Origin: an uncultured Christensenella sp.
GTDB taxonomy: Bacteria > Bacillota > Clostridia > Christensenellales > UBA3700
Assembly (NCBI GenBank): GCA_910579785.1
Contig: CAJTVJ010000001.1
Coordinates: 62,001 to 126,000 of the forward strand
Length of the DNA stretch: 64,000 nucleotides
Direction of reading: 5' to 3'
Part shown: positions 17,274 through 25,899 of the stretch, piece after piece
How the letters are laid out: every line of letters starts with the position of its first letter
Numbering within the stretch: position 1 is the stretch's first letter
The notes under the pieces: model-generated
Told to the model about the DNA's origin: nothing
The model's database searches: none
Seen by the model: the letters and a program-made list of their open reading frames with translations, nothing else
Translations under genes and position numbers: made by a program

Positions 17274-18197
17274 TTACCTCACATATTTAATTTTGTTTTC
17301 AAGTAGGCGAGATAAAATCTCTACATACGGATTAGATTCATTGCTATCTAAGACTTCGCCAGTATCCATTACGACGGTGTTTCCGTCATTTGCTTTTACA
17401 GTTTGAGTAAGCCTTTTAATATCTTCTTGCTCAATCACAACTACGCTGTGGTTATTGCGTATCTTGTTAATATATATTTCAGCAGCGTGGTAGGGGAATC
17501 CAACCATTGGCAATCTTTCGTCAAGTCCTATGTTTCTGCCGGTAAGCGTCAAATCCAATTCTTTGGATAACGTAACTGCGCTTTCTCCAAACGCCTCATA
17601 AAAGTCGCCAAGCCTATTGATAACAATGTCTTGAGGATATTGCTTTTGAGTTTCAAGGTATTGGGAGTAAAATTGGGGTATTTCTTTGCGTTGTTGTATT
17701 CTAGGATTCAAGTCATTGAGTATTTCTGACACTTCGGCAATCTGTTGTGTGTTGTTTTCTTTGTTGATTTTCTCTTCATCTTGAGCGTCTATAAGGTCAA
17801 AGAGAGAAGGTTGTTTATCTTGCTCCTTTGGTTTGTTTGCAACAACAGAGTTTTGTTTCGGCGGTGTTTTAATTATTGGCTTGTATCCCGTTCCGTCTTC
17901 GTTATAAAGAGTGCCTTCAATGCTATCTTCTTCAAAGTAGTGTATAGACCAACCATAGACAGTTTTATCTTCTATGCAAGCACAGGTTGCTCCTTTTTCG
18001 GAGAGTTTCTTCGCCTCGTCGTTCGCATATTTCATAAATCCTTTAAGCGTTTTTTTGCTTGTAAGTTGCTTGCCGTCTTTCTCTATAGGCGTTCCGTTGT
18101 TTATCTTTTCCGCCAAGACTTCGCTAACGTTTTCTTGAAGATAGGCAAGTATACGCTCTTGAGCAGTTCCTTCAGCGGTTAAGTTTAATTCTCTCAT
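17274..18197 (-). CDS. PcfK-like / MutS domain I-like fusion protein
   Basis: A 307-residue protein. Residues about 1-105 (RELNLTAEGTAQERILAYL..., KTLKGFMKYANDEAKK, YGWSIHYFEED) fit the PcfK-like family, to which the Cas9 inhibitor AcrIIA9 also belongs. Residues about 185-280 (YPQDIVINRLGDFYEAFGESA, LTGRNIGLDERLPMVGFPYHA) fit the MutS N-terminal mismatch-recognition-domain fold, but there is no MutS clamp or ATPase, so this is not a mismatch-repair enzyme. A low-complexity linker joins the two parts. It is followed at once by the PcfJ-like gene. Function in the element is unknown; anti-Cas9 activity is only a possibility from family membership. Confidence 0.75.
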   Translation of the reverse strand: MRELNLTAEGTAQERILAYLQENVSEVLAEKINNGTPIEKDGKQLTSKKTLKGFMKYANDEAKKLSEKGATCACIEDKTVYGWSIHYFEEDSIEGTLYNEDGTGYKPIIKTPPKQNSVVANKPKEQDKQPSLFDLIDAQDEEKINKENNTQQIAEVSEILNDLNPRIQQRKEIPQFYSQYLETQKQYPQDIVINRLGDFYEAFGESAVTLSKELDLTLTGRNIGLDERLPMVGFPYHAAEIYINKIRNNHSVVVIEQEDIKRLTQTVKANDGNTVVMDTGEVLDSNESNPYVEILSRLLENKIKYVR

Positions 18198-18403
18198 TGT
18201 ATATCTGTCTCCCTTTTCAGAATATTTAGTATGAGTTGCTCGTCGTAGTCATCAGAACATATCCATATTATTGTTGCTAAGGTCTCAAGAGATGCACCTT
18301 GTTTATTGCGTTCAAATAGTTTTCTATATTGTTTGTTATCTCCGTTAGTAAACCATTGATATTTGTTGCATAGGTAATAAAGTTTATCCGTAGATATTTT
18401 CAT
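18194..18403 (-). CDS. Small element protein of unknown function (69 aa)
   Basis: A 69-residue acidic protein (MKISTDKLYYLCNKYQWFT...). It overlaps the start of the PcfK-like gene by four bases (ATGA), which implies translational coupling. No domain recognised. Position in an unbroken row of overlapping genes supports it being real. Confidence 0.6.
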   Translation of the reverse strand: MKISTDKLYYLCNKYQWFTNGDNKQYRKLFERNKQGASLETLATIIWICSDDYDEQLILNILKRETDIQ

Positions 18404-18440
18404 TTGTTGTTTAACTCCTTTAATTTATTTTTGTTTTGGA

Positions 18441-18473
18441 TATTGAAAAGCCCGCTCTTTTCAGAACGGGCAG
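18441..18473 (-). terminator. Terminator-like hairpin inside the leftward operon
   Basis: On the minus strand GCCCG (18471-18467) pairs with CGGGC (18454-18450) and is followed by TTTTC. It overlaps the 3' end of the 67-aa gene. It may trim transcription before the PcfK/PcfJ genes. Confidence 0.5.
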
Positions 18474-18664
18474 TCTTTCCAACGTTGCAAGTATTCCTTG
18501 CGAGTTTTAATAGGTATTACAAGCCAAGTTGTATCTAGCGGTGATCGTAATTCGTATCTTTGTCTGTTCCATTCGGCTAAGTCGTAAGTGTTGGTAACGA
18601 CTTGTACTTTTAACATCTTTTCGTATTGGTCTGTATAGCAGACTTTGTATCCGTAATCTTTCAT
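18461..18664 (-). CDS. Small element protein of unknown function (67 aa)
   Basis: A 67-residue protein, basic and tyrosine-rich (MKDYGYKVCYTDQYEKM...). Its ATG overlaps the stop of the next upstream gene (ATGA). No domain recognised. The stop codon lies within the loop of a terminator-like hairpin. Confidence 0.6.
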   Translation of the reverse strand: MKDYGYKVCYTDQYEKMLKVQVVTNTYDLAEWNRQRYELRSPLDTTWLVIPIKTRKEYLQRWKDCPF

Positions 18665-18840
18665 TCTATTCTCCCGAATATATCGTCTACATAATAGGCG
18701 TTTTGAAATATATTAAAAACCGCAGTGCATTTCACACCGCGGTAATCTACTATATAATTGTTGTTGCCTTTATACTCAAGTATTGTTATATCGTCAATTT
18801 CTCCACCTAGAGAGAAGATATGTGCCTTTGTCTTATTCAT
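18661..18840 (-). CDS. Small element protein of unknown function (59 aa)
   Basis: A 59-residue ORF found by reading the gap between two other genes. It begins MNKTKAHIFSLGGEID and ends VDDIFGRIE, with YIVDYRGVKCTAVFN in the middle, a sequence type I recall from small proteins of Firmicutes conjugative elements. It overlaps both neighbours by four bases (ATGA at each end), which strongly supports that it is translated. Confidence 0.75.
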   Translation of the reverse strand: MNKTKAHIFSLGGEIDDITILEYKGNNNYIVDYRGVKCTAVFNIFQNAYYVDDIFGRIE

Positions 18841-19097
18841 TTGTTTTCTCCTTTCTTTGAGTCAATGTATTCTTTGTATTTCGTTTCCGTATACATTATT
18901 TCATATACTTCTTCCAAGAGTTCTTCTTGTGTTCTACCGACACAGCAAGCAATAAGCAGGTTAGTGTTACTGTCAAAAATTCTATCGAAAGCGTATTCGC
19001 ATATTTGGTCTATGTCTTTATCTCTGTTATCTCGTTTAGATAGATTTATGCAGTAGATAGCAGTTAGTATTGTTTGAATTTCTTTTGTATTTTTCAT
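18837..19097 (-). CDS. Small element protein of unknown function (86 aa)
   Basis: An 86-residue, mostly helical protein (MKNTKEIQTILTAIYCIN...), ending in a lysine-rich tail. It overlaps the 59-aa gene by four bases. No domain recognised. Confidence 0.6.
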   Translation of the reverse strand: MKNTKEIQTILTAIYCINLSKRDNRDKDIDQICEYAFDRIFDSNTNLLIACCVGRTQEELLEEVYEIMYTETKYKEYIDSKKGENK

Positions 19098-19098
19098 A

Positions 19099-19401
19099 TT
19101 ACATCACCTCTTTTATAAGTAAATCTATAAAGGTATGCCTATACCAATCGTATTGGTCGGTAATATGCCAATAAACTTCACTTTCGCCGGAGTTGTCGTA
19201 ATTGCACCAAAACTCATATTGACCAATAGGCTGACCTTCATCATCCCATTCAATGTCGCCTACCCAAGAGTTTATCGACTTTTCTTCGGCTATTAACTCT
19301 TTGAATTTATTGTAGGCTTTGTCGTAAGTATCATAAACAAAGAGGTCTGTATCTTCGCAGTCCGTAGTAGACCAATCTAACTGTACAATGTAAACATTCA
19401 T
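19099..19401 (-). CDS. Small acidic element protein of unknown function (100 aa)
   Basis: Start taken at the ATG at 19401 (MNVYIVQLDWST), 11 bases after AAGGAG; a TTG at 19410 is the alternative. The protein is strongly acidic and aromatic (DTYDKAYNKFKELIAEEKS, DIEWDDEGQ). This composition is common among DNA-mimic and element accessory proteins, but no family is recognised. Confidence 0.6.
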   Translation of the reverse strand: MNVYIVQLDWSTTDCEDTDLFVYDTYDKAYNKFKELIAEEKSINSWVGDIEWDDEGQPIGQYEFWCNYDNSGESEVYWHITDQYDWYRHTFIDLLIKEVM

Positions 19402-19402
19402 A

Positions 19403-19816
19403 TTATGCAATTCTCCTTATTCCACCGCCGAATGACTGTATTGTAATATCTCCAAACTCGCTGCAAGACTCGTCATCTTTGTTCCAAACATATGCAAATG
19501 CAGTATGAGTATTACCTTGCGAATAAACTAGGGTATCCCATTCGCTTTTGTGGTCAGTTACGATAAGGAAATCGTACAACTCGCCAAACTCTGTAAATTC
19601 GTGTGTGATAGCGTAAACGGTGCAGTTATGCTTTTCTTCAATTTGATGCATTTTAGTTTCTATCTCCGGTTCTTGGTATACCCAATATCCGCCGAAGTTT
19701 TCAAAGAAACATACTTGGTCATTATCCTTAAAGCCTTGAATATACGGCTCATAAATGTTGAGAGTTCTCAAAATCTCTATTGCTTTTTCTTTCTTAATTT
19801 CTTTACTGATTTTCAT
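19403..19816 (-). CDS. Element protein of unknown function (137 aa)
   Basis: A 137-residue protein. The C-terminus AFAYVWNKDDESCSEFGDI...SFGGGIRRI resembles small conserved proteins of gut Firmicutes mobile elements. Helical N-terminus, mixed C-terminal half, no catalytic motif apparent. It stops one base before the start region of the 100-aa gene. Confidence 0.65.
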   Translation of the reverse strand: MKISKEIKKEKAIEILRTLNIYEPYIQGFKDNDQVCFFENFGGYWVYQEPEIETKMHQIEEKHNCTVYAITHEFTEFGELYDFLIVTDHKSEWDTLVYSQGNTHTAFAYVWNKDDESCSEFGDITIQSFGGGIRRIA

Positions 19817-19830
19817 ATTTGTATCTCCTT

Positions 19831-20244
19831 TTAGATATAGTTTTGTAATTGTTCAAAGTTGTTGCCAATATTGCGTAGCGTTTCTTCAAAGCCATACCAC
19901 GCCATAAGGTTTTGATTGTGCGTATCAATAATGAGAGGATCTTCTTCATCAAAGTTCTTGCCAAAGATGTCTAGCAAAGAATAACAGCCCATTGATTGCA
20001 TTTGTTCGCTCAATAAGCTGTTTATCTCATCTTTATAGTTTTTGTAGAATTTCAACGTGTCAGAGTAATAGATAAGTTCGCTGACAATACCTGATACGCA
20101 ACCGTGATAAAGCACGTCTTTGAAGATATTTGTTTTATCTTCGTAACTGTGCCAATGTTCTAAAATATAATTGCATACGTGTCGGGTGAGTTTATTATCT
20201 GATTCCCGTTTAATAGTTCTAATGTTTGTTAAAGTAAGTTTCAT
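19831..20244 (-). CDS. Element protein of unknown function (137 aa)
   Basis: A 137-residue, largely helical protein (MKLTLTNIRTIKRESDNKLTRH..., GIVSELIYYSDTLKFYKNY). It lies 14 bases upstream of the next gene, with a spaced GGAG. Family not recognised with confidence. Part of the leftward operon. Confidence 0.65.
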   Translation of the reverse strand: MKLTLTNIRTIKRESDNKLTRHVCNYILEHWHSYEDKTNIFKDVLYHGCVSGIVSELIYYSDTLKFYKNYKDEINSLLSEQMQSMGCYSLLDIFGKNFDEEDPLIIDTHNQNLMAWYGFEETLRNIGNNFEQLQNYI

Positions 20245-20253
20245 ATGTTCACC

Positions 20254-20484
20254 TCATAAAAATCTAAAATCGTCAATATAGATTTTGTCAAAGTTGATGC
20301 CGTACTCAAAGTAACGATTGTCATTATGTTCGTCAGACTTGTTATCTTCAAATAAGTCAAACGTGTCTTGACTGATCTTACCTTGATTGCTTATGGCAAC
20401 AGTAATGGTTTGCTGCTCATCATCTATTTCAATGATGTCGAATATTATGAGATGGTCTATGTAGTCAAAATCATATTCAAACAT
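20254..20484 (-). CDS. Small acidic element protein (76 aa)
   Basis: Start taken at the ATG at 20484 (MFEYDFDYIDHLII), directly behind GAGGTGGG; an earlier in-frame start at 20553 would run deep into the neighbouring gene. The 76-residue product is very acidic (EIDDEQQ, FEDNKSDEHNDN). No domain recognised. Confidence 0.6.
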   Translation of the reverse strand: MFEYDFDYIDHLIIFDIIEIDDEQQTITVAISNQGKISQDTFDLFEDNKSDEHNDNRYFEYGINFDKIYIDDFRFL

Positions 20485-20492
20485 ATCCCACC

Positions 20493-20792
20493 TCACACCA
20501 ACTTGTACCAAATGAAGTAGGTTGTTTCTACGTAATCCAAAGTGTCGTAACAATTCTTTTCTTTGTTGTAAATGTTTACGTTTTCGTAAGCAATCGTTAT
20601 GTAGCCCTTGAATTCGTTTTCGGTATCGCCAACCTTTCTACATTTTTTGGCAATGTCCTCAAATACTCTAATGTAAGGATTGCCTTTGCTTGAAGTTGCA
20701 GGGATAAGTAAGTTACCTTCAATAAGGTAACCGACTCCCTTAAACTTTTCGTCTTTGTTTACTTTTGATATTGAGTAAACTACTTTTTGCAT
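20493..20792 (-). CDS. First gene of leftward operon, unknown function (99 aa)
   Basis: A 99-residue protein (MQKVVYSISKVNKDEKFKGVGYLIEG...) with a GGAGG eight bases before its ATG. That Shine-Dalgarno is the end of a leader sequence that is mirrored upstream of the rightward unit (see the two promoters at 20862 and 21009). No domain recognised. Confidence 0.65.
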   Translation of the reverse strand: MQKVVYSISKVNKDEKFKGVGYLIEGNLLIPATSSKGNPYIRVFEDIAKKCRKVGDTENEFKGYITIAYENVNIYNKEKNCYDTLDYVETTYFIWYKLV

Positions 20793-20861
20793 CTTTTTTA
20801 CCTCCGTGATTTATTAGCCTTTCGGCAGTGGCGGAGGAGCACAGTTCGGGTAAAATCTTTT

Positions 20862-20889
20862 AACGTAAAAGTTGAGTAGGAAATGTCAA
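20862..20889 (-). promoter_or_regulatory. Promoter of leftward operon (one of a mirrored pair)
   Basis: On the minus strand TTGACA (20889-20884), 16 bases, TACGTT (20867-20862). The leader then reads CGAAAGGCTAATAAATCACGG and ends in GGAGG. The same -35, spacing, TACG-type -10 and leader occur in mirror image at 21009-21064. Confidence 0.7.
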
Positions 20890-21008
20890 CCGACAAGGCA
20901 AGTGAATAGCAATATAATCAAAAAATTATTGCGTTAGAAAATCCAAAGCTTATATTATAAATAAGTAACAATATATAAATAGGTAATTTAAGTGATAATT
21001 TTTTGCGG

Positions 21009-21036
21009 TTGACATTTGCGAGAACTGTGCTACGAT
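21009..21036 (+). promoter_or_regulatory. Promoter of rightward unit (mirror of 20862-20889)
   Basis: TTGACA (21009-21014), 16 bases, TACGAT (21031-21036), then a leader CGAAAGGCTAAATCACGGAG (21045-21064). Blocks shared in inverted order with the leftward promoter include AAATGTCAACCG, AGCACAGTTC and the leader. The AT-rich centre between the copies (about 20900-21000) holds nothing else I can identify. Confidence 0.7.
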
Positions 21037-21134
21037 AGACACGGCGAAAGGCTAAATCACGGAGTAAGTGTAAATTATTGACTTTTTATTAAATATTTGC
21101 AAGAATATTATTACAAACGAAATGAGAGAATATT

Positions 21135-22058
21135 ATGCCTATTGTTTTAACTCAATATGAGAAGGTTTTTAATAAGTGTAAAAATATATTAGAAAATAGC
21201 AAAGACAAAAATATGAAAAACAAAGAGAGGCGTCTTATTGCTGCTTTTGATCAACTGTGTAAATTGCAAGAACCAACGCAAGAATTTTATAGTTTGGTTC
21301 ACGAAATAACTTTATATGATTTCTTGTTAAAGCATAATATTAATCCAGTTGCAGGTAACGATATGTACGGTGGACCAGATTTTTCAAGCGAAATTGGCTA
21401 TATTGAATGTGTGAGTGCAACTATGGGAGAAAATGGAACGCCAGAGAGGAAATTGATAGATTGGCGCCTAACACAAGACAGTAATAGGTACTTGTCCGCT
21501 TTATCTAGATTGACGAGTGTAATCCAATCTAAACGAAAGAAATATGCCGATTATATTGATAAGCGAGTAATAGATAAATCGACTCCACTAATTATAGCTG
21601 TGAGTAGTGCAATGTTTACAAAGGAATTTTGCGGCGATATGATTTTTGAGTTGGCTATGAAAATCTTATATGGCATTGGCTCTCAAACAATTTTATTTGA
21701 TAGAGCGAAGCATTCTTTCATTTCACAAAAAGGAGTAGGGACACATGTATATGATGATATAGGTATTAAAAGTAAAGGAAAAGAATTAAAATTAAATTAT
21801 TTTGCAAACGAAGATTTCAATATTATTTCCGCAGTTTTAGTAACTAAAAATGTTATTAACGAGGATTTGGAAAATCGACACGTCGCAATTTTTGCAAACC
21901 CTAATGCAATAAATAAACTTGATACAAACAAAATAGATAATATAAGTTGTTTAATATTTGAAGAAAAGTTTGATGATGGTAAGATGGAAAAAACTAATTA
22001 TAAATGGCTAAATGTAGAAAGTAAGGTTACAGATTTCTTTGATGAAAGTGATATATAA
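21135..22058 (+). CDS. PD-(D/E)xK nuclease-like protein, possible defence component
   Basis: A 307-residue soluble protein. The segment GNDMYGGPDFSSEIGYIECVSAT (about residues 75-97) looks like a restriction-endonuclease fold core, with an Asp in GPDF and a Glu eight residues on; the usual Lys after the Glu is replaced (ECVSA), so it is a variant or inactive site. A basic helix follows (RLTSVIQSKRKKYADYID). Family not recognised. It has its own promoter mirrored from the leftward operon and is followed by a large P-loop NTPase, an arrangement typical of two-gene defence modules. Function is inferred. Confidence 0.5.
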   Translation: MPIVLTQYEKVFNKCKNILENSKDKNMKNKERRLIAAFDQLCKLQEPTQEFYSLVHEITLYDFLLKHNINPVAGNDMYGGPDFSSEIGYIECVSATMGENGTPERKLIDWRLTQDSNRYLSALSRLTSVIQSKRKKYADYIDKRVIDKSTPLIIAVSSAMFTKEFCGDMIFELAMKILYGIGSQTILFDRAKHSFISQKGVGTHVYDDIGIKSKGKELKLNYFANEDFNIISAVLVTKNVINEDLENRHVAIFANPNAINKLDTNKIDNISCLIFEEKFDDGKMEKTNYKWLNVESKVTDFFDESDI

Positions 22059-22216
22059 AATTTATTTTGTTTTTAATAAATAATCAAAAGTAATTTTATT
22101 TTTTTAAACTGAGGTTATTAGTATATTCAAATTTTGGACAAATATATTCAAAAATACTAAATAAACATTTTTCAAATTGTTATTTTTATGATAGAATTAT
22201 CTATATTGGAGGAATT

Positions 22217-25200
22217 ATGTCGAAAGAAATCGTAGAGGAAAATCCATATATAAACACTGGCATATTGTTAGATAATGCACCAAAAGAAAGCGATGATTAT
22301 GAGATTGAGGCAGAAATATTGGATTTACAAGTAAAGAATGCTGGAGTTAACAATATTGCAGTAGTTGCACCATATGGTGCTGGAAAGAGCAGTGCAATAA
22401 ATACCTATCTTAATCGTTATAGAAAAAAGGGCTTTTTTCAGCCAAAACATATTCAAATATCTTTGGCAGATTTCAATAAAGACGATGAAACAAAGAATGA
22501 ATCTGCAAATGAGGATGAAAATGCAATAGAGCAAAGCATATTGCAACAGTTATTATATAGTCAAAAGAAACATAGATTACCTAATTCAAGTATACAGCGA
22601 ACAAATAAATCCCGTCCTATTGTAAATTTGGTATTTGCATTTTTAGCTGCGATTTTTTTGCTGTCTTTAATCACATTGATATTTGAGTTATGTGGTAATG
22701 GAATATTTGTTGGGATTTTTAAAAATACATCACTTGTTAAACCAATTGCGGTAAGTATAGTGGCAATAAGTCTAGTGATTTTATTGGCATGTTTTATAAA
22801 GATGGGCAAATTAAAGAGCGTTAAATATAAGGAGTTTGAAGTTAAAATTGATAGTAAAGAAAAAAACAAAGAATATTCTTTGATAAATAAATATATAGAT
22901 GAAGTATTATATTTTTTTGAATGTATCAATGTAGATCTTGTTATATTTGAAGATTTGGATAGATTCGATTCATTAAAAATTTTTGTTAAACTTCGAGAAC
23001 TGAACACAATTATAAATAATAGCCCTAAAAGAGCAAAAAAAGTTACATTTATTTATGCAGTTAAGGATGACATGTTTGCAGATGAAAAACAAAGAGCAAA
23101 GTTTTTTGAATTTATACTACCGATAGTGCCAGTTGTTAATCCTATTACTACAGCAGATAATATTAGGGAAATTAGTGATACATTGAAAGATATAAAAAAT
23201 CCACTATATTTATCTGAGCAATTTATCAAAGATATATCTTATTTTGTTTCTGATATGCGAGTGCTGAAGAATACGTTTAATGATTATATTATTATGGCGA
23301 ATAAACTGTCTGATAATAGTGAACAAAAGTTATTATTAAAAAAAGAAAATTTATTTGCTTTGGCATTGTATAAAAATTTGTATCCGTATGATTATTCAAG
23401 ATTACAAGATGGAAAAGGATTAATTCCTTTATGTGTAAATAAAGATAATGTAGTGCAATATTTTAAGAAGTTTGTTCAAGATGAAATAGAAATATTAGAG
23501 TCTCAAATAGAAAAAATTAATAAAGAATCGTTAGAAAGTTTTAATGAATTAAAGTTGATTTTTAAAGGACAAAATTATAATAGAAATTATGAATATTTTT
23601 CTGAGATTTTGCAAGATGTAGATAAAATTTCTACATTTGAAAATATTACGAAATTAAAACATCCCAATTATACAAGTTACTCCAATTATGGTGTTAATTT
23701 GCATAGTCTACCGAATGGTCAAACTTATTATGAACGAGAAAAATGTATAAAAGATAAAGAGTATAAACAAAAGAATGTTTTAGAAGATAAGATAAGAGTA
23801 TTATCTAAAGACGTTGATAATATTGAGAACAGCACGCTTCATACACTTATTGATAAGATGGGCATAGAAAAATATTTTTCTCAAGAAAGAATGGAAGAAA
23901 TAAAACTAGGTTACAAGGAAATCGTAGCTAATGAAATTTTCGATGGTAAAAATACAGATAAATTGCCTGAAGATAAGAATGATATAGTTTTCAATAAGCA
24001 AATGGATTTAATAAGGATGTTGATAAATAAGGATTATATTGATGAGTATTATATGGAATATATTTCAACTTATAAATCTGAAATTTCTGTAACTGATAGA
24101 GATTTTATCAGAGATGTGAAAAGGGGCTATTGTAAATCTAATAATTATCGTTTAAATAATATTAGAAATGTTATTAAAGAACTTAACGAGGAAGATTTTC
24201 TGCAAAATGCAATAATTATTAATGACATTTGCAAATCTTTGGATTTAATTAAAGAAGAAGATGATTTATATGAAGTAAAGACCTCTAAATATCATAATCT
24301 TATGAAATTATTTAATCAATGTAAAGACACAACCATCCAATCTGTCTTAGCATTTTTATCGATAGCAGACGATAACGAAAAGACTGTATTTGCACAACAT
24401 ATCGTGAAAAATGCAATAAAATTTGTAGAAAAGTTATACAATTCAGTAATGAGTATGAAAGATAAAGATATTTTTGCTAATGTTATGATAAAAGAGCGAA
24501 AAGATGTTTCCCAAATGAGCATAATAAAACAATATATCTATGAACACGAGAATTACACAAGTATAATGAAAGATATAGATTTTGATTGGCAGTGTGAATT
24601 TATTGCCAAGAATCAAATTATATTTGAAAAATTAGATATGAGTTCTGGACGGGATTCTTTATATTCATATATAGTTGATAATAATTATTATTCTATGAGT
24701 GTTGATAATCTGAAAATTGTTTTAAATGTGGAAGAGGATTGTGAACAATTCGAAAGAAGGAATTACACTTATATCATGCAATCAAATAAAAAAGAAATAG
24801 AAGAGCGGATTGTTAATAATCTTGATTTATATATTGAAAATGTGTATTTGAAATTATCACAATCATATGAATCGGAGGAAGTAATTGCAAATTTTTTATC
24901 TAATGAAACAATTAAAGAAGAGAATAAAATCGGTATTATAACAAAAACAGATTTTAAATTTGCAAAATTAAAAGACATTAATGAGAAATTTTATAAGCAA
25001 TTGCTATTTGAAGCAAAGATAGAACCTACATGGGAAAATTTTTTAGTTGCCTACAATGTTATTGGTTTTGACGAATCAATTAAAAAATTTATAGATAATA
25101 TAAATGGCGAAATATATGGTAAATTTTCTGAACTGCCAGAGGATTTAAACGTTAAAGTATTTGAAGATATTTTATCAAGTGAATTTGATGAAAATGTATT

Positions 25201-25852
25201 TATAGGATTGGCAAAAAGTATTGATCGCAAATTTGTGCTGAATGAGCAATACGGTAAAAATAATAATATTAAATCATTTATATTAAATGGTTGTTTCTTA
25301 TATAACAAAAATGATATGAGATTTTTAAAAAATCCACCGAGTACTATTCCATATTTAATAGCATATCAAAATAATATCAAAGAGGAAATGAAAGATTTCT
25401 TCGGGGATATATCATTTAAACCATTGACTGTGAGAAATGTAATTGAAGAACAAATGATAAACTTGGATTTCAAAAAAGAATATATTAAATTATATGGAGA
25501 TAAATTCGACATATCTGGCATAGAGGAAATAGTATCTAAATTTTTATTAGATAATGAATGTATTATTAAAGAACAATTATTATATAAATTTACCAATGTT
25601 AATATTAAGTCGGGAGTGAAAATGAATTTATTGTTGCTGACGATAAAAAGTAGTAAAATCGATAATTTAAGCAAATTCAAAACATATTTTTGTTCAATCG
25701 ATGAAAAGTATAAAGATCTTTGGAATAAGAATAAGAAAATAAAATTGGAGAATACTAATGAAATTCGTTCGATAGTTGGGTTTATGAAAAAAATAAATTT
25801 GGTTAATAGTTATACAACCAGAGATAAAATTATTCATGTAAATTGTAGTTGA
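22217..25852 (+). CDS. Large YobI-like P-loop NTPase with two membrane segments
   Basis: A 1211-residue protein with TTGGAGG directly before the ATG. Walker A APYGAGKSS at 51-59 and a Walker B-like VDLVIFEDLDRF near 238-249 show an NTPase of the KAP/STAND-like YobI type. Between them lie two membrane segments (about 137-160 and 177-197), as in KAP NTPases. The remaining 900 residues are charged and helical, probably a sensor or repeat region. Relatives are scattered in mobile islands, and a role in anti-phage defence is suspected for such proteins. Its partner is likely the nuclease-like gene 158 bases upstream, although that gap has room for a separate promoter. Confidence 0.7.
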   Translation: MSKEIVEENPYINTGILLDNAPKESDDYEIEAEILDLQVKNAGVNNIAVVAPYGAGKSSAINTYLNRYRKKGFFQPKHIQISLADFNKDDETKNESANEDENAIEQSILQQLLYSQKKHRLPNSSIQRTNKSRPIVNLVFAFLAAIFLLSLITLIFELCGNGIFVGIFKNTSLVKPIAVSIVAISLVILLACFIKMGKLKSVKYKEFEVKIDSKEKNKEYSLINKYIDEVLYFFECINVDLVIFEDLDRFDSLKIFVKLRELNTIINNSPKRAKKVTFIYAVKDDMFADEKQRAKFFEFILPIVPVVNPITTADNIREISDTLKDIKNPLYLSEQFIKDISYFVSDMRVLKNTFNDYIIMANKLSDNSEQKLLLKKENLFALALYKNLYPYDYSRLQDGKGLIPLCVNKDNVVQYFKKFVQDEIEILESQIEKINKESLESFNELKLIFKGQNYNRNYEYFSEILQDVDKISTFENITKLKHPNYTSYSNYGVNLHSLPNGQTYYEREKCIKDKEYKQKNVLEDKIRVLSKDVDNIENSTLHTLIDKMGIEKYFSQERMEEIKLGYKEIVANEIFDGKNTDKLPEDKNDIVFNKQMDLIRMLINKDYIDEYYMEYISTYKSEISVTDRDFIRDVKRGYCKSNNYRLNNIRNVIKELNEEDFLQNAIIINDICKSLDLIKEEDDLYEVKTSKYHNLMKLFNQCKDTTIQSVLAFLSIADDNEKTVFAQHIVKNAIKFVEKLYNSVMSMKDKDIFANVMIKERKDVSQMSIIKQYIYEHENYTSIMKDIDFDWQCEFIAKNQIIFEKLDMSSGRDSLYSYIVDNNYYSMSVDNLKIVLNVEEDCEQFERRNYTYIMQSNKKEIEERIVNNLDLYIENVYLKLSQSYESEEVIANFLSNETIKEENKIGIITKTDFKFAKLKDINEKFYKQLLFEAKIEPTWENFLVAYNVIGFDESIKKFIDNINGEIYGKFSELPEDLNVKVFEDILSSEFDENVFIGLAKSIDRKFVLNEQYGKNNNIKSFILNGCFLYNKNDMRFLKNPPSTIPYLIAYQNNIKEEMKDFFGDISFKPLTVRNVIEEQMINLDFKKEYIKLYGDKFDISGIEEIVSKFLLDNECIIKEQLLYKFTNVNIKSGVKMNLLLLTIKSSKIDNLSKFKTYFCSIDEKYKDLWNKNKKIKLENTNEIRSIVGFMKKINLVNSYTTRDKIIHVNCS

Positions 25853-25899
25853 ATATTGTGAGATTAACTTAAAAACTAATCTTTGCAATTACTAGTTGC

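Noticed and set aside
17274..18197. MutS mismatch-repair protein
   Set aside because: Only a domain I-like stretch is present; the clamp, connector and ATPase domains are absent and the N-terminus is PcfK-like.
22135..22190. Fourth copy of the GGGACAA/TTGTTAT motif before the NTPase gene
   Set aside because: A TTGGACAA and an ATTGTTATTTTTATG are present, but they are more than 30 bases apart and the GGG is not conserved, so the exact 14-base spacing fails.
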